Of a stretch of 64,000 nucleotides of DNA, positions 8,954-18,947 are shown piece after piece. Below the pieces are notes generated by a model. It was not told the origin of the DNA and did no database searches. It saw only the letters and a program-made list of their open reading frames with translations. Numbering within the stretch: position 1 is the stretch's first letter; every line of letters begins with the position of its first letter. The stretch is from Aquamicrobium lusatiense (GTDB taxonomy: Bacteria; Pseudomonadota; Alphaproteobacteria; Rhizobiales; Rhizobiaceae): contig NZ_JACHEU010000001.1 of assembly GCF_014201615.1 (NCBI RefSeq), positions 1,569,631 through 1,633,630 on the forward strand, written 5' to 3'. The position numbers and the translations under genes are program-made.

Positions 8954-10636
8954 TCACGGCTCCTCCTCCATCAGGCTGGCGAGGTGCGCCTTCAGCCGGT
9001 CTATGTCGGTGACCGACCAGCCCTGCACGTCCGTCACCTCGATCCATGCATCGATATAGTGCTGCGGCGCATAGACATGGCCATGTCCCATGGGGGTGGT
9101 CGTGGCCGTCATCATATCGACCAGCAGTTGCAGGAACGAGACGATTGGATACCAGCGCATCTGGGGCGATACGTCCGGGCCGCGCGGTTCGCTCATCCAT
9201 TCAGGCGCGCGGTAGACCGAGAGCGGATCGAAGAACACGACGGCGTCGCTGGCATATTGCAGGTAGACGACGCGCATAGGGCCCCATTTTGCGCCCGGAA
9301 GGCCGAGCGCGTTTTCCTGCCCGGTGAAGCGCACATAGGAGCCGTCGCGGAACCGTGGCAGCCAGACCGGCGATCCGGCGTTCCTGCGCTCGGTGATCGA
9401 GCGCCACAACTGGCTGGAATAGGGCGGGCCGGCCCACAGCGCACCTTGATAGGGATCGCCAAGCACCTCGAAAAGCTCGCTGGAGCGCTGCGAATTCATG
9501 GCTCCGAGGCTGAGGCCGTAGAGGTAGAGCTTCGGCCGGCTCTCTTTCGGCAGGCCGGTCCAGTAGCCGTAGACTTCCGTGAACAGGGCGCGCGCCGTCT
9601 CCCCGCCATATTCGGGCTCGACCAGCAGCGAAAGCCAGCTTGCCAGATAGGAATATTGCACGGCTACGGTGGCGACGTCGCCGTCGTGAAGATATTCGAG
9701 CGTATCGATCGCCGGCGGATCGATCCAGCCGGTGCCGGTCGGCGTGATGAGGACGAGGACAGAGCGGTCGAAGGCATTGATGCGCTTCAGTTCCTCCAGC
9801 GCCAGCCGGGCGCGTTCCTGCGGCGTTTCGGCCGAACGCAGGCCGACATAGACGCGCAGCGGCTCCGTCGCCTGCCGTCCGGTAAAGGCGGAAATATCCT
9901 GCCGCGACGGGGCCGTGGCGACATATTGGCGGCCGCGCCGGCCGATGCCGTCCCAGTCGAGCAGCGAGGCGGCGCTGCCGGTCTTGACCGGATTTTCCGG
10001 CTGCGGCGTGTCCGGCTCGATCAGTTCGTCGGCGGCGCGGAACGAGCTTTCCGCGACATAGATGGCATAGCGCAGCAGGACGCCGTTGATGAGGCTGAAG
10101 AAGATCAGCACCGCTGCCGCGACGCCGATGACTGCCGCAATCCGGCGCGGCATGAAGCCCTGAAGCCGCCTGTCGATAAAGTCCAGTGTCCACCGAAACA
10201 GGCGGGTGATGCCGAGCAGAACGGTGAAGGTGATGATGGTGATCAGCCCGACGCGGAACGGATAGACGCTGTCCACGGGCGGCATGTCCAGAAGCACGCG
10301 GATCGAATTCTGCCATTCCGAGGCCTGCCACAAAAAAGTGATCGCGATGGCGGCGCACACGATGCCGGCCGCTTGCTTGGCGCGGCGTGCAGCCTGCCCC
10401 TTCAGCATCGGCAGTTCCAGATAGGTCCACAGCCCCACGCCAAGCACGCCGAGCAGATATCCGACGCCGAAGGCGAGGCCGGCCAGCACGCCCTGCAGAA
10501 GATAATCCCGCGGAATCAGCGAAGGCGTGAATGAGGCGGCGAAGAACAGCGTTCCCGTCAGCAGGCCGATTGTGGACAGGGAAAGAGCGAGGCGGGAAAA
10601 GAGATTGCCGGTGCGGGACCTGACGGAAGAGGACAT
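8954..10636 (-). CDS. Membrane-anchored alpha/beta-hydrolase (Abhydrolase_9 family)
   Basis: 560 residues in two parts. Residues 1-200 carry about five hydrophobic helices (GLLTGTLFFAASFTPSLIPR, AGLAFGVGYLLGVLGVG and others), matching the N-terminal membrane domain of this family. Residues 230-560 form an alpha/beta-hydrolase with the nucleophile elbow GLSLGAM (Ser in GxSxG), the motif SAETPQERARLALEEL upstream and GHGHVYAP near the C-terminus, which may hold the catalytic His. The substrate is unknown; lipids are a guess from the membrane anchor. It is monocistronic and divergent from the polyprenyl synthase, 207 bp away. Confidence 0.82.
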   Translation of the reverse strand: MSSSVRSRTGNLFSRLALSLSTIGLLTGTLFFAASFTPSLIPRDYLLQGVLAGLAFGVGYLLGVLGVGLWTYLELPMLKGQAARRAKQAAGIVCAAIAITFLWQASEWQNSIRVLLDMPPVDSVYPFRVGLITIITFTVLLGITRLFRWTLDFIDRRLQGFMPRRIAAVIGVAAAVLIFFSLINGVLLRYAIYVAESSFRAADELIEPDTPQPENPVKTGSAASLLDWDGIGRRGRQYVATAPSRQDISAFTGRQATEPLRVYVGLRSAETPQERARLALEELKRINAFDRSVLVLITPTGTGWIDPPAIDTLEYLHDGDVATVAVQYSYLASWLSLLVEPEYGGETARALFTEVYGYWTGLPKESRPKLYLYGLSLGAMNSQRSSELFEVLGDPYQGALWAGPPYSSQLWRSITERRNAGSPVWLPRFRDGSYVRFTGQENALGLPGAKWGPMRVVYLQYASDAVVFFDPLSVYRAPEWMSEPRGPDVSPQMRWYPIVSFLQLLVDMMTATTTPMGHGHVYAPQHYIDAWIEVTDVQGWSVTDIDRLKAHLASLMEEEP

Positions 10637-10843
10637 GATTTCACTGTCGCCATTGGGACTGAATGCAATTCGGTTTCAGGTATAGGCAGCGGAAGGGTAG
10701 ATTTTCCAGTTCATTCATGCGAGGCGGAGGCGAATTGCTGGCCCCGCCGTGCCAATTCGCCTCTTGCCGTGACGTGACCATCTCCCTAGAGTCCTGGCAA
10801 TATGTGGCCGTATCGGCGGGTTTTCTGGTTCAGGAGTCGATAG

Positions 10844-11860
10844 TTGGGTATCGTTGTCAATCTCGGGGACGGCAAGCGCGAAACCGCTTCCATCAAGGAG
10901 CTGGTCGATCTGACGGCTTCAGACATGGGCCGGGTCAACGAACTTATCCTGTCAAAAGCCGGTTCCGACGTGCAGATGATTCCCGAGGTGGCCAATCATC
11001 TGATTTCCTCAGGTGGCAAACGCCTGCGCCCGATGCTGACGCTCGCTGCCGCGCAGATGTTCGGCTATGCCGGAGACGGCCATATCAAGCTCGCCACGGC
11101 TGTCGAGTTCATGCACACGGCGACATTGCTGCATGACGATGTCGTCGATGAAAGCGGCATGCGGCGCGGCAAGAAGACGGCCCGCATGATCTGGGGCAAC
11201 CAGGCCAGCGTTCTGGTTGGAGACTTTCTGCTCGGGCAGGCCTTCCGCATGATGGTCGATGTCGGCTCGCTCGACGCGTTGGACATTTTGTCCACGGCGG
11301 CCTCGGTCATTGCCGAGGGCGAGGTGATGCAGCTTGCTGCGGCAAAGAATCTGGAAACCACTGAGGACGAGCATTTCGCCGTGATCAAGGCCAAGACGGC
11401 GGCGCTGTTCTCCGCGGCTGCGGAAGTCGGGCCGGTGGTCGCCGGTGCCTCGCGCAACGACCGCGCGGCACTTCGCTCCTACGGCATGAACCTCGGGCTT
11501 GCCTTCCAGCTCATCGATGACGCGCTGGACTACGGCGGATCGAGCAGCGATCTGGGCAAGAATGTCGGTGACGATTTTCGCGAGGGCAAGGTGACCCTTC
11601 CGGTGATTCTCGCCTATCGGCGCGGCACGGCGCAGGAGCGCACCTTCTGGAAGAAGGCGATCGAGGACAACGAGACCGACGACGCCGCGCTGGAAAAGGG
11701 AATAGGCCTGCTGGCGCGCCATGCGGCGATTTCGGACACCATCGGCCGCGCCCGCCACTTCGGCGAGATTGCCCGCGACGCGCTGGCGCCGCTGCCGGCG
11801 ACGCCACAGAAGTCAGCGATGATCGACGTCATCGACTTCTGCATCAGCCGGGTCAATTGA
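10844..11860 (+). CDS. ispB: Long-chain polyprenyl diphosphate synthase (octaprenyl/decaprenyl type)
   Basis: 338 residues. It shows both aspartate-rich motifs of trans-prenyl synthases: LLHDDVVDESGMRRGK near residues 95-110 and FQLIDDALDYGG near residues 224-235. The N-terminal half carries the substrate-binding GGKRLRPMLTL. It elongates isoprenyl diphosphate to make the quinone side chain. The TTG start at 10844 follows CAGGAG by 8 bp. Chain length cannot be read with certainty; C50 (ubiquinone-10) is usual in alphaproteobacteria. ubiA, which uses this product, is at 30752. A 110-bp repeat begins 11 bp after its stop. Confidence 0.92.
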   Translation: MGIVVNLGDGKRETASIKELVDLTASDMGRVNELILSKAGSDVQMIPEVANHLISSGGKRLRPMLTLAAAQMFGYAGDGHIKLATAVEFMHTATLLHDDVVDESGMRRGKKTARMIWGNQASVLVGDFLLGQAFRMMVDVGSLDALDILSTAASVIAEGEVMQLAAAKNLETTEDEHFAVIKAKTAALFSAAAEVGPVVAGASRNDRAALRSYGMNLGLAFQLIDDALDYGGSSSDLGKNVGDDFREGKVTLPVILAYRRGTAQERTFWKKAIEDNETDDAALEKGIGLLARHAAISDTIGRARHFGEIARDALAPLPATPQKSAMIDVIDFCISRVN

Positions 11861-11871
11861 CCCGGCCTTTC

Positions 11872-11981
11872 CCTGAAGCACGTCGCCCGAAAGTGAGAAC
11901 CGGTTTCGGGAAAACGATACGTGTGCGAACAAGAGCTTGAAGCGTAAGCGGCGAATCTGAAAGATCGCGGCACGCTTTACG
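11872..11981 (-). repeat. 110-bp intergenic palindromic repeat, copy 1
   Basis: The interval between the polyprenyl synthase and the merR gene is filled by one 110-bp unit. Read on the minus strand it aligns end to end with the element at 23121-23230, at roughly 80 percent by eye. The shared core is CCCGAAAGTG.GAACCGGTTTCGG, and the other half holds GCGAATCTGAAAGATCGCG. It ends exactly one base before the merR stop codon, and may also act as a 3' hairpin for both flanking genes. Confidence 0.8.
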
Positions 11982-12413
11982 TCAGCTACCCAGTTCCTTC
12001 CATGACTTGTGCGAATGGGTGCGGTCGGCCAGCGTCTCGATGACCTGACACTCGCAGACCCGCCCCTGCGCGCATTGATCCACCATGTGCTTCAATTCCT
12101 TGCGCAGAGCCTGCAAGGCTGCGATTCGCCTGTCCACTTCGACCAGACGCGTTCTGGCGATCTCGTCGGCCTGTGCGCAGGGCTGGTCGGGATCGTCCTG
12201 CAGGGACAGAAGCGTGCGGATAGCCTCGATGTCGAAGCCGAGTTCGCGGGCATGGCGGATGAACGCCAGCCGCGTCACCGCCGCAGAGCCGTAACGCCTT
12301 TGCTGGCCTGTGGTGCGCAGCGTTTCCGGCATCAGGCCGATCTGCTCATAATAGCGAATCGTGGGAACCTTCACGTCGGCACGCCGGGCCAGTTCACCGA
12401 TTGAAAAAGCCAT
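11982..12413 (-). CDS. MerR family metal-responsive regulator (ZntR/CadR-like)
   Basis: A 143-residue regulator. The N-terminal winged helix is FSIGELARRADVKVPTIRYYE, followed by the second DNA-contact region (TTGQQRRYG) and a long dimerisation helix at residues 80-110. Cys79, Cys114, Cys120 and Cys122 match the region of the metal-binding cysteines of ZntR and CadR, pointing to Zn, Cd or Pb sensing. No efflux ATPase lies next to it, so its target is unknown. A short inverted repeat (CCTCA-4-TGAGG, 12426-12439) overlaps the ribosome site and could be an operator; this is weak evidence. Confidence 0.85.
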   Translation of the reverse strand: MAFSIGELARRADVKVPTIRYYEQIGLMPETLRTTGQQRRYGSAAVTRLAFIRHARELGFDIEAIRTLLSLQDDPDQPCAQADEIARTRLVEVDRRIAALQALRKELKHMVDQCAQGRVCECQVIETLADRTHSHKSWKELGS

Positions 12414-12679
12414 TGTCTGTCTTCACCTCATTGTTGAGGGAAAAGTAAGCACTCCGGTCAACTATGTCACCCGCTCAGGGCATCAGGCATCCGGTCTTGC
12501 AGGATTGCGCCTGCAAGCGGGTAATCGTACAAATGGCCAGGGCGCATCTGTGCGGTTGGGCAGATGCAAAAATACCCCGGATTGAAGCACGATCCCAAAA
12601 AGGCCATGCTTCGCCGTCACATGAAGATTACGACGGTTCCGGCAAGGCGTCCGGGACGCTCTCGGCTGAAAGGATGACG

Positions 12680-14455
12680 ATGCCGCATCAACGCATTCGC
12701 TGGCTCGCGGGTCTGACTGTGGCAACCGCGCTGGCTCTGTGCGGCCCGGTCGTCGTTGCGCAGGAGGCGGCAAAGCCGATCGAGATCACCTCGTTCTCCG
12801 GCGCCTATCTGGCCGCGCGCGTGGCTGAAGGCGATAACGACCTCGACAGCGCCATTACCTATTACAAGCAGGCGCTGGCTTTCGCGCCCGATGACACCCA
12901 GCTCCAGCAAAGCCTGATGCTGACGCTGATCGCGCAGGGCCGCTTCGACGAATCGCTGCCCTATGCCGACAAGCTCAGGGAAGTTCCCGACATCGAGCGC
13001 TTTTCGCGGCTCGCGCTTGCGGTCGATACCTTCCGCAAGAAAGACTACCAGAAGGCGGAATACTGGCTGAAGCTGTCGCTCCAGGCCGATCTCGACCGCC
13101 TCATCAGTGGCGTCATGACCGGCTGGGCACGTCTCGGCGCCGGTCAGGCCGATGATGCCGTGAATTATGTCGGCAAGCTGAAGGGGCCGGAATGGTTCGA
13201 TCTTTTCAAGTCATACCATCGCGCGCTGATCGCCGATGCGGCCGGCCTGAAGGACAAGGCCGCCGAGGCTTACAAGGCGACCTTTGAAAACACCGCGGCT
13301 GGCGGCGCTGCACCGGAAACATGGCTGCGCAGCGCCGAGGCCTATGCCCGTCTGCTTGCCCGTGAAGGCAAGAAGGACGAGGCGCTGGCGGTTCTCGACA
13401 AGTCCGAGGATTTCGTGACCGGCCGGGCCGAAATCGAAGCCCTGCGCGAAAGCATCGGGAGCGGCGCGGAGATCGCGCCGATGGTGGTCACGCCGGCAGA
13501 TGGCGCGTCCGAGATCCTCACCAATCTGGCCACCGCGCTCAACCGGGGTGGCGGCGAGCCGTTCGTACGGCTTTATCTGGAATATGCGCTGGCGCTGAAG
13601 CCCGACAGCGATATCGCGCTGGTGCAGCTCGCCGGTGTTGCCGAGCAGATGAAGGACGGCGAGCGCGCCATTGCCTATTACAAGCGCATTTCCGATGCAT
13701 CGCCTTACAAGCAGATCGCCGAGTTGCAGCTTGGCCTCAACCTTGCCGATCTCGGCCGCAACGACGAAGCGATCGAGCATCTCAAGGCGCTGGTCGAGTC
13801 AAAGCCGGACGAGATGCGCGGTTATCTGGCGCTGGGCGGCGTCTACGGCGCCAAGGAAAACTGGCGGGCCTCGTCGGAGCTTTACGACAAGGCGGTCGAA
13901 CGCCTGAAGGAGCCGGAACCGGCCGACTGGAACATCTTCTATCAGCGTGGCATCGCTTACGAGCGGCTGAAGGAATGGACGAAGGCCGAACCGAATTTCC
14001 GCAAGGCGCTTGAGCTCAATCCCGAACAGCCTCAGGTCATGAACTATCTCGGTTATTCCTGGGTCGACAAGAACATGAACCTTGAGGAGGCGCTGGAGAT
14101 GATCCAGCGCGCCGTGGAACTGCGTCCGAGCGACGGCTACATCGTCGATTCGCTGGGCTGGGCCTATTACAAGCTCGGCCGCTTCGAGGATGCCGTGCGC
14201 GAGCTCGAACGCGCGGTTTCCCTTCGGCCGGAGGATCCGGTTCTGAACGACCACCTCGGCGACGCCTACTGGCGCGTTGGCCGCAGGCTGGAGGCAACCT
14301 TCCAGTGGAGCTATGCGCGCGACCTCAAGCCCGAGCCGGACGTTCTGGCCGAGGTTGAGAAGAAGTTGCAGAAGGGACTGCCGCCCATCACGGCCAGCAC
14401 CGCGCAGGATGCGCCGGCCCCCAAGCCGAAGCCTGCTGCGGAACCGAAGGGCTGA
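12680..14455 (+). CDS. Secreted tetratricopeptide repeat protein
   Basis: 591 residues. The ATG at 12680 has AAAGGA five bases upstream; ATG 12674 is an alternative. The first 30 residues are a signal peptide ([21 protein letters not shown]). The remainder is a long array of TPR helix pairs, with repeats such as [39 protein letters not shown] and [21 protein letters not shown]. The tail is Lys/Pro/Ala-rich ([12 protein letters not shown]). It is a periplasmic or membrane-associated scaffold. Similar proteins are widespread in Rhizobiales without a fixed function. It precedes glyQS but a hairpin and promoter lie between. Confidence 0.88.
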   Translation: MPHQRIRWLAGLTVATALALCGPVVVAQEAAKPIEITSFSGAYLAARVAEGDNDLDSAITYYKQALAFAPDDTQLQQSLMLTLIAQGRFDESLPYADKLREVPDIERFSRLALAVDTFRKKDYQKAEYWLKLSLQADLDRLISGVMTGWARLGAGQADDAVNYVGKLKGPEWFDLFKSYHRALIADAAGLKDKAAEAYKATFENTAAGGAAPETWLRSAEAYARLLAREGKKDEALAVLDKSEDFVTGRAEIEALRESIGSGAEIAPMVVTPADGASEILTNLATALNRGGGEPFVRLYLEYALALKPDSDIALVQLAGVAEQMKDGERAIAYYKRISDASPYKQIAELQLGLNLADLGRNDEAIEHLKALVESKPDEMRGYLALGGVYGAKENWRASSELYDKAVERLKEPEPADWNIFYQRGIAYERLKEWTKAEPNFRKALELNPEQPQVMNYLGYSWVDKNMNLEEALEMIQRAVELRPSDGYIVDSLGWAYYKLGRFEDAVRELERAVSLRPEDPVLNDHLGDAYWRVGRRLEATFQWSYARDLKPEPDVLAEVEKKLQKGLPPITASTAQDAPAPKPKPAAEPKG

Positions 14456-14467
14456 AATCTGTCATGC

Positions 14468-14499
14468 GAATGCGAAGCGCGACGAAGTGCTTCGCATTC
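14468..14499 (+). terminator. Hairpin after the TPR gene
   Basis: A perfect 11-bp stem with arms GAATGCGAAGC (14468-14478) and GCTTCGCATTC (14489-14499) and a 10-base loop begins 12 bp after the TPR stop. The short T-run CTCTTTTC lies about 20 bp further on, so it is not a classical intrinsic terminator. It could still end or protect the TPR transcript, or sit in the glyQ leader. Confidence 0.45.
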
Positions 14500-14525
14500 C
14501 CCGGCACTTCGCCAGCGCTCTTTTC

Positions 14526-14554
14526 TTGACGCTCCGGGAGCGGCGCACTAGGGA
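14526..14554 (+). promoter_or_regulatory. Candidate sigma-70 promoter for glyQS
   Basis: TTGACG at 14526-14531 and TAGGGA at 14549-14554 are separated by 17 bp and lie 37 bp before the proposed glyQ start. The -35 hexamer is near consensus; the -10 is weaker. I see no T-box or glycine riboswitch in the interval. Confidence 0.4.
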
Positions 14555-14591
14555 AGGCACCATCCTTCCCATTTCCGCCGAGGCCGTTTCC

Positions 14592-15545
14592 GTGAACGCC
14601 GAACTTCCTGCCCATATGCATCCCAGCCGCTCGTTTCAGGGGCTGATCCTCACGCTGCACAATTACTGGGCCAATTACGGCTGTGCCGTTCTGCAGCCCT
14701 ACGACATGGAAGTGGGCGCCGGCACCTTTCATCCGGCCACGACGCTGCGCGCGCTTGGGCCGAAGGCGTGGAATGCCGCCTATGTGCAGCCCTCGCGCCG
14801 TCCCAAGGATGGCCGCTATGGCGAAAATCCCAACCGGCTCCAGCACTACTATCAGTATCAGGTCATCCTGAAGCCGAGCCCGCCGGACTTGCAGGAACTT
14901 TATCTGGGTTCGCTCGCGGCCATCGGCATCGACCCGCTGCTGCACGACATCCGCTTCGTGGAAGACGACTGGGAAAGCCCGACGCTGGGCGCCTGGGGTC
15001 TTGGCTGGGAATGCTGGTGCGATGGCATGGAAGTATCGCAGTTCACCTATTTCCAGCAGGTCTGCGGCATTGAATGCGCTCCCGTGGCGGGCGAGCTGAC
15101 CTATGGCCTCGAACGGTTGGCCATGTATGTGCAGGGCGTCGACAATGTCTATGACCTCAACTTCAATGGCCGCGAAGGCGAGGAAAAAGTCACCTATGGC
15201 GACGTCTTCCTGCAGGCCGAGCAGGAATATTCCCGCTACAATTTCGAGCATGCCAACACCGGCATTCTGCATCAGCATTTCATTGATGCGGAAAAGGAGT
15301 GCGTTGCTTTGCTCGCCGCCGGGGCCAATCGTCCGGAAGGCCAGCCGCATCGCATGGTGCTGCCGGCCTACGACCAGTGCATCAAGGCCAGCCACGTCTT
15401 CAACCTGCTCGATGCGCGCGGTGTCATTTCGGTGACCGAGCGCCAGAGCTACATCCTGCGCGTGCGCAACCTCGCCAAGGCTTGCGGCGAAGCCTTTCTC
15501 CAGACCGAAGCCGGTGGCTTCCAGCGCGCGCCGGAGGCCGCATAA
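14592..15545 (+). CDS. glyQ: Glycyl-tRNA synthetase alpha subunit
   Basis: 317 residues from a GTG at 14592, with GAGG upstream; an ATG at 14616 starts eight codons later ([12 protein letters not shown]), which is the usual family start. The sequence is strongly conserved: [40 protein letters not shown], and [14 protein letters not shown]. It forms the catalytic subunit of the alpha2beta2 enzyme that charges tRNA-Gly. Its TAA stop directly abuts the glyS ATG. Confidence 0.97.
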   Translation: MNAELPAHMHPSRSFQGLILTLHNYWANYGCAVLQPYDMEVGAGTFHPATTLRALGPKAWNAAYVQPSRRPKDGRYGENPNRLQHYYQYQVILKPSPPDLQELYLGSLAAIGIDPLLHDIRFVEDDWESPTLGAWGLGWECWCDGMEVSQFTYFQQVCGIECAPVAGELTYGLERLAMYVQGVDNVYDLNFNGREGEEKVTYGDVFLQAEQEYSRYNFEHANTGILHQHFIDAEKECVALLAAGANRPEGQPHRMVLPAYDQCIKASHVFNLLDARGVISVTERQSYILRVRNLAKACGEAFLQTEAGGFQRAPEAA

Positions 15546-17951
15546 ATGCCCGATCTTCTGCTCGAACTTCGTTCCGAGGAAATTCCTGCACGTATGCAGC
15601 GCAAGGCTGCGGAAGACCTCAAGAAAATGGTCACCGACGGGCTGGTGGATGCCGGCCTGACCTATGAGGCAGCGCGCGCCTACTGGACGCCGCGCCGTCT
15701 GGCGCTCGACGTGCGCGGCCTCACCGCCCGCTCGCGCGATGTGCGCGAGGACCGCAAGGGCCCAAGCACAAAGGCCCCGGAAGCGGCCATTCAGGGTTTC
15801 CTGCGCTCTGCCGGACTTGCCTCCATTGAAGAAGCGCATGTGCACTCGGACCCGAAGAAGGGCGATTTCTATGTCGCCCATATCGTCAGGCCGGGGCGCG
15901 CGGCGGAAGATATCATCGCCGACCTGATGCCCGGCATCATCCGCGCCTTCCCATGGCCGAAATCCATGCGCTGGGGTGCCGCCTCCGGGCCGAAGGGCCG
16001 CAGCTATGGCGGTGTTGCGGGGCGCGGCGGCGATGCGTTGCGCTGGGTCAGGCCGTTGCAGTCGATCCTGTGCACCTTTGGCCCCGAAACCAGCGAGCCG
16101 GTGGTGATCGATTTCGAGGTCGAGGGCGTGCGTTCCGGCAACGTCACCTATGGCCATCGCTTTCATGCGCCGCAGGCGATCACCGTCCGGCGCTTCGAGG
16201 ATTATGCCGCCTCGCTCGAAGCCGCAAAGGTGGTTCTCGATGCCGACCGCCGCAAGGAGATGATCCAGACGGATGCGCGCAATCTGGCCTTCGCCAATGG
16301 CCTCGATCTGGTCGAGGACGAGGGGCTCCTGGAAGAGGTAGCCGGGCTTGTGGAATGGCCCGTCGTGCTGCTGGGGGAATTCGAGGAGGAGTTTCTGGCC
16401 ATACCGCCGGAAGTCATCCGCCTCACCATCCGCGCCAACCAGAAGTGTTTCGTCGCCCGCCCGCAGGGCGAGACTGATGCTCTGGCCAACCGCTTCCTGC
16501 TGATCTCCAACATCGAAGCGAAGGACGGCGGCAGGGAAATCGCCCATGGCAACGGCAAAGTGGTGCGTGCGCGCCTTTCGGATGCGGTGCATTTCTGGAA
16601 GACCGACCAGGCCGACGTGCCCGATCTCGACCAGCTGAAAGGCTCGGCCGAAAAGCTCGTGCTTGACCTGAAGAAGCCGCTCGACCAGCGCATGGCCCGT
16701 CTCGATCATCTGGGCGTGACCTTCCACGCGAAGCTCGGCACGCAGGGCGCGCGCGTTCAGCGCATCGTCGGCCTGGCGCGCGAGATCGCCCCGCTGACGG
16801 GGGCCGACCCGGAACTGGCCGCACGCGCGGCGGTGCTCGCCAAGGCCGATCTCCAGACCGAGGTGGTGGGCGAATTCCCCGAGCTTCAGGGCGCGATGGG
16901 CCACAAGTACGCGCTGTTGCAGGGCGAGAAGTCCGAGGTCGCCGCAGCGATCGAGGAACATTACAAGCCGCAGGGTCCGTCCGACCGCGTGCCGACTGCT
17001 TCGGTGTCCGTGGCGGTGGCGCTCGCCGACAAGCTCGACACGCTGGTCGGTTTCTGGGCCATCGACGAAAAGCCGACGGGTTCGAAGGATCCCTATGCGC
17101 TGCGCCGCGCGGCCCTTGGCGTGATCCGCCTGATTCTGGAAAACGATCTGCGGCTCAGCCTCAGGACGCTGATCAGGAATGCTTACCGCGCTATCGTCGA
17201 AGACATGGGAAGGAATTCGGCCCTGTTCCTCTCCTATGTCGATAATGTCGACGAAAAGATTTACGACGATACCTACGGCGAATGGTTCTTCACGGATGAG
17301 GAAGAAGGCTTTTCAAAGCGCCCGAGAGAATTTTTCTTCGGTCTCCTGAAGCTGAAAGATGTCAGCGGCTCCTTCGCGGTTCAGGATTTTATCGTTGCGC
17401 CGCAAAAACTGGCATCCACGCAGGCCGTTACCGACGACATGCTGTCCTTCCTGCATGACCGTTTCAAGGTCTATCTGAAGGATGAAGGTGCGCGCTACGA
17501 TGCCATCGATGCGGTTCTGACGGCCGACACCGACAACCTGCTTCTGGCGGCAAGGCGGCTGGAAGCCCTTATCTTTTTCCTCGATTCGGAGGACGGCAAG
17601 AACCTTCTGGCCGGCACAAAGCGCGCGGCCAACATTCTCGCAGCCGAGGAAAAGAAGGGCACCGCCGTTGCGGGGACCGTGGAACCCGAATTGTTCCGGG
17701 ACGATGCGGAGAGGAACCTGTTCACCGCCATCGGTCAGGCCGAGACCAACGCGCGCGATGCGATCCGAAACGAGGACTTTTCGGCCGCCATGCGCGCATT
17801 GAGCGCCTTGCGCGAGCCGGTCGATGCCTTCTTTGACAAGGTTCTCGTCAATGACGAGGATGCTGCCGTTCGCGCCAATCGCCTCGCCTTGCTTGCCCGC
17901 ATCCGCACTGCCACCGGCGAGGTTGCCGATTTCTCGCGCATCGCCGGCTAA
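15546..17951 (+). CDS. glyS: Glycyl-tRNA synthetase beta subunit
   Basis: 801 residues starting immediately after the glyQ stop. The N-terminus, [21 protein letters not shown], is diagnostic for GlyS. The middle holds [10 protein letters not shown] and [12 protein letters not shown], and the HD-like region has [20 protein letters not shown]. The C-terminal 120 residues form the anticodon-binding domain. It is longer than the E. coli protein (689 residues), and the extra length lies in the central and C-terminal parts, as seen in Rhizobiales. It works only with GlyQ. Confidence 0.97.
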   Translation: MPDLLLELRSEEIPARMQRKAAEDLKKMVTDGLVDAGLTYEAARAYWTPRRLALDVRGLTARSRDVREDRKGPSTKAPEAAIQGFLRSAGLASIEEAHVHSDPKKGDFYVAHIVRPGRAAEDIIADLMPGIIRAFPWPKSMRWGAASGPKGRSYGGVAGRGGDALRWVRPLQSILCTFGPETSEPVVIDFEVEGVRSGNVTYGHRFHAPQAITVRRFEDYAASLEAAKVVLDADRRKEMIQTDARNLAFANGLDLVEDEGLLEEVAGLVEWPVVLLGEFEEEFLAIPPEVIRLTIRANQKCFVARPQGETDALANRFLLISNIEAKDGGREIAHGNGKVVRARLSDAVHFWKTDQADVPDLDQLKGSAEKLVLDLKKPLDQRMARLDHLGVTFHAKLGTQGARVQRIVGLAREIAPLTGADPELAARAAVLAKADLQTEVVGEFPELQGAMGHKYALLQGEKSEVAAAIEEHYKPQGPSDRVPTASVSVAVALADKLDTLVGFWAIDEKPTGSKDPYALRRAALGVIRLILENDLRLSLRTLIRNAYRAIVEDMGRNSALFLSYVDNVDEKIYDDTYGEWFFTDEEEGFSKRPREFFFGLLKLKDVSGSFAVQDFIVAPQKLASTQAVTDDMLSFLHDRFKVYLKDEGARYDAIDAVLTADTDNLLLAARRLEALIFFLDSEDGKNLLAGTKRAANILAAEEKKGTAVAGTVEPELFRDDAERNLFTAIGQAETNARDAIRNEDFSAAMRALSALREPVDAFFDKVLVNDEDAAVRANRLALLARIRTATGEVADFSRIAG

Positions 17952-17973
17952 TCCGGCAAGGGGATGACTGAGC

Positions 17974-18942
17974 GTGGCCGAGATACTGCCCGCCAATAAG
18001 GCTCTGGAGCCGGCGCTGGCCCTTTTGAGGGCCGGCGAGGTCGTCGCCATCCCCACCGAAACTGTCTATGGCCTTGCCGGTGACGCCACCAGCGGCGAGG
18101 CGGTGGCACGCATCTATGAAGCCAAGGGGCGTCCGCGCTTCAACCCGCTGATCGCCCATGTCAGCGACATGGCAATGGCCAAGCGCATCGGCCGCTTCGA
18201 TCCGCTGTCGCGCCGGCTGGCGCAGGCATTCTGGCCGGGACCGCTCACGCTGGTCATGCCGATGCAGCCGGATGCCGGCATCCATCCGCTGGCGACCGCC
18301 GGGCTGGACACTATCGCGCTACGCATGCCGCGCGGTTTCGGCGCGAAACTGATTGCGGCTCTGGGGCGGCCGCTCGCGGCTCCCAGCGCCAATACGTCGG
18401 GGCGCATCAGCGGCACCACCGCCCAGGCGGTTGCTGCCGATCTCGGCCAGCGCATCAGGCTTGTGGTGGATGATGGCGCAACGCCGGTCGGCCTGGAATC
18501 GACCATCGTCAAGGTCGAGGACGGCAGGGTGCGCCTGCTGCGCCCGGGCGGCATCGCGGCGGACGAAATCGAAGCGGTTGTCGGCCAGCGGCCTGAGCGC
18601 GGCGCGAAGGGCATCGAAGCGCCGGGCATGATGATGTCGCATTACGCGCCGAAGGCCGGAATGCGGCTTGGCGTGGAACGCGTTCTTCCCGGAGAGGCGC
18701 TGCTGGCCTTCGGGCCGCAGCGCGTGGCGAATGAGCAGAATGCGGTGGCGGTACTCAACCTTTCGCCTGCGGGGGATTTGCGCGAGGCGGCCGCCAACCT
18801 TTTTTCCTTCATGCATGAACTGGACCGCAGCGGCGCTGCCGCGATTGCGGTCGAGCCTGTGCCAATGACGGGGCTTGGCGAAGCGATCAACGACCGGCTG
18901 GCGCGGGCGGCAGCTCCGCGTGATGTGGTGAACGGAGACTAG
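17974..18942 (+). CDS. tsaC: L-threonylcarbamoyladenylate synthase (Sua5/YrdC family)
   Basis: 322 residues from the GTG at 17974, preceded by AAGGGGA. The YrdC domain fills residues 10-200: GEVVAIPTETVYGLAGDATS, KGRPRFNPLIAHV and PSANTSGRISGTTAQAV. A C-terminal Sua5 domain (residues 225-320) makes it the two-domain Sua5 type. It makes threonylcarbamoyl-AMP for the t6A37 modification of ANN-decoding tRNAs. It ends 5 bp before the FAD oxidoreductase start, so the two genes are probably cotranscribed. Confidence 0.94.
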   Translation: MAEILPANKALEPALALLRAGEVVAIPTETVYGLAGDATSGEAVARIYEAKGRPRFNPLIAHVSDMAMAKRIGRFDPLSRRLAQAFWPGPLTLVMPMQPDAGIHPLATAGLDTIALRMPRGFGAKLIAALGRPLAAPSANTSGRISGTTAQAVAADLGQRIRLVVDDGATPVGLESTIVKVEDGRVRLLRPGGIAADEIEAVVGQRPERGAKGIEAPGMMMSHYAPKAGMRLGVERVLPGEALLAFGPQRVANEQNAVAVLNLSPAGDLREAAANLFSFMHELDRSGAAAIAVEPVPMTGLGEAINDRLARAAAPRDVVNGD

Positions 18943-18947
18943 AACCG

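Noticed and set aside
14456..14591. T-box or glycine riboswitch upstream of glyQS
   Set aside because: There is one simple 11-bp hairpin and a promoter-like pair; no T-box sequence, specifier loop or tandem glycine aptamer cores are seen.
14388..16961. Long open frame on the minus strand opposite glyQ and glyS (857 codons)
   Set aside because: It is antisense to two strongly conserved genes, has His/Gln/Arg-rich composition without domains, and is explained by GC-rich codon use removing stops.
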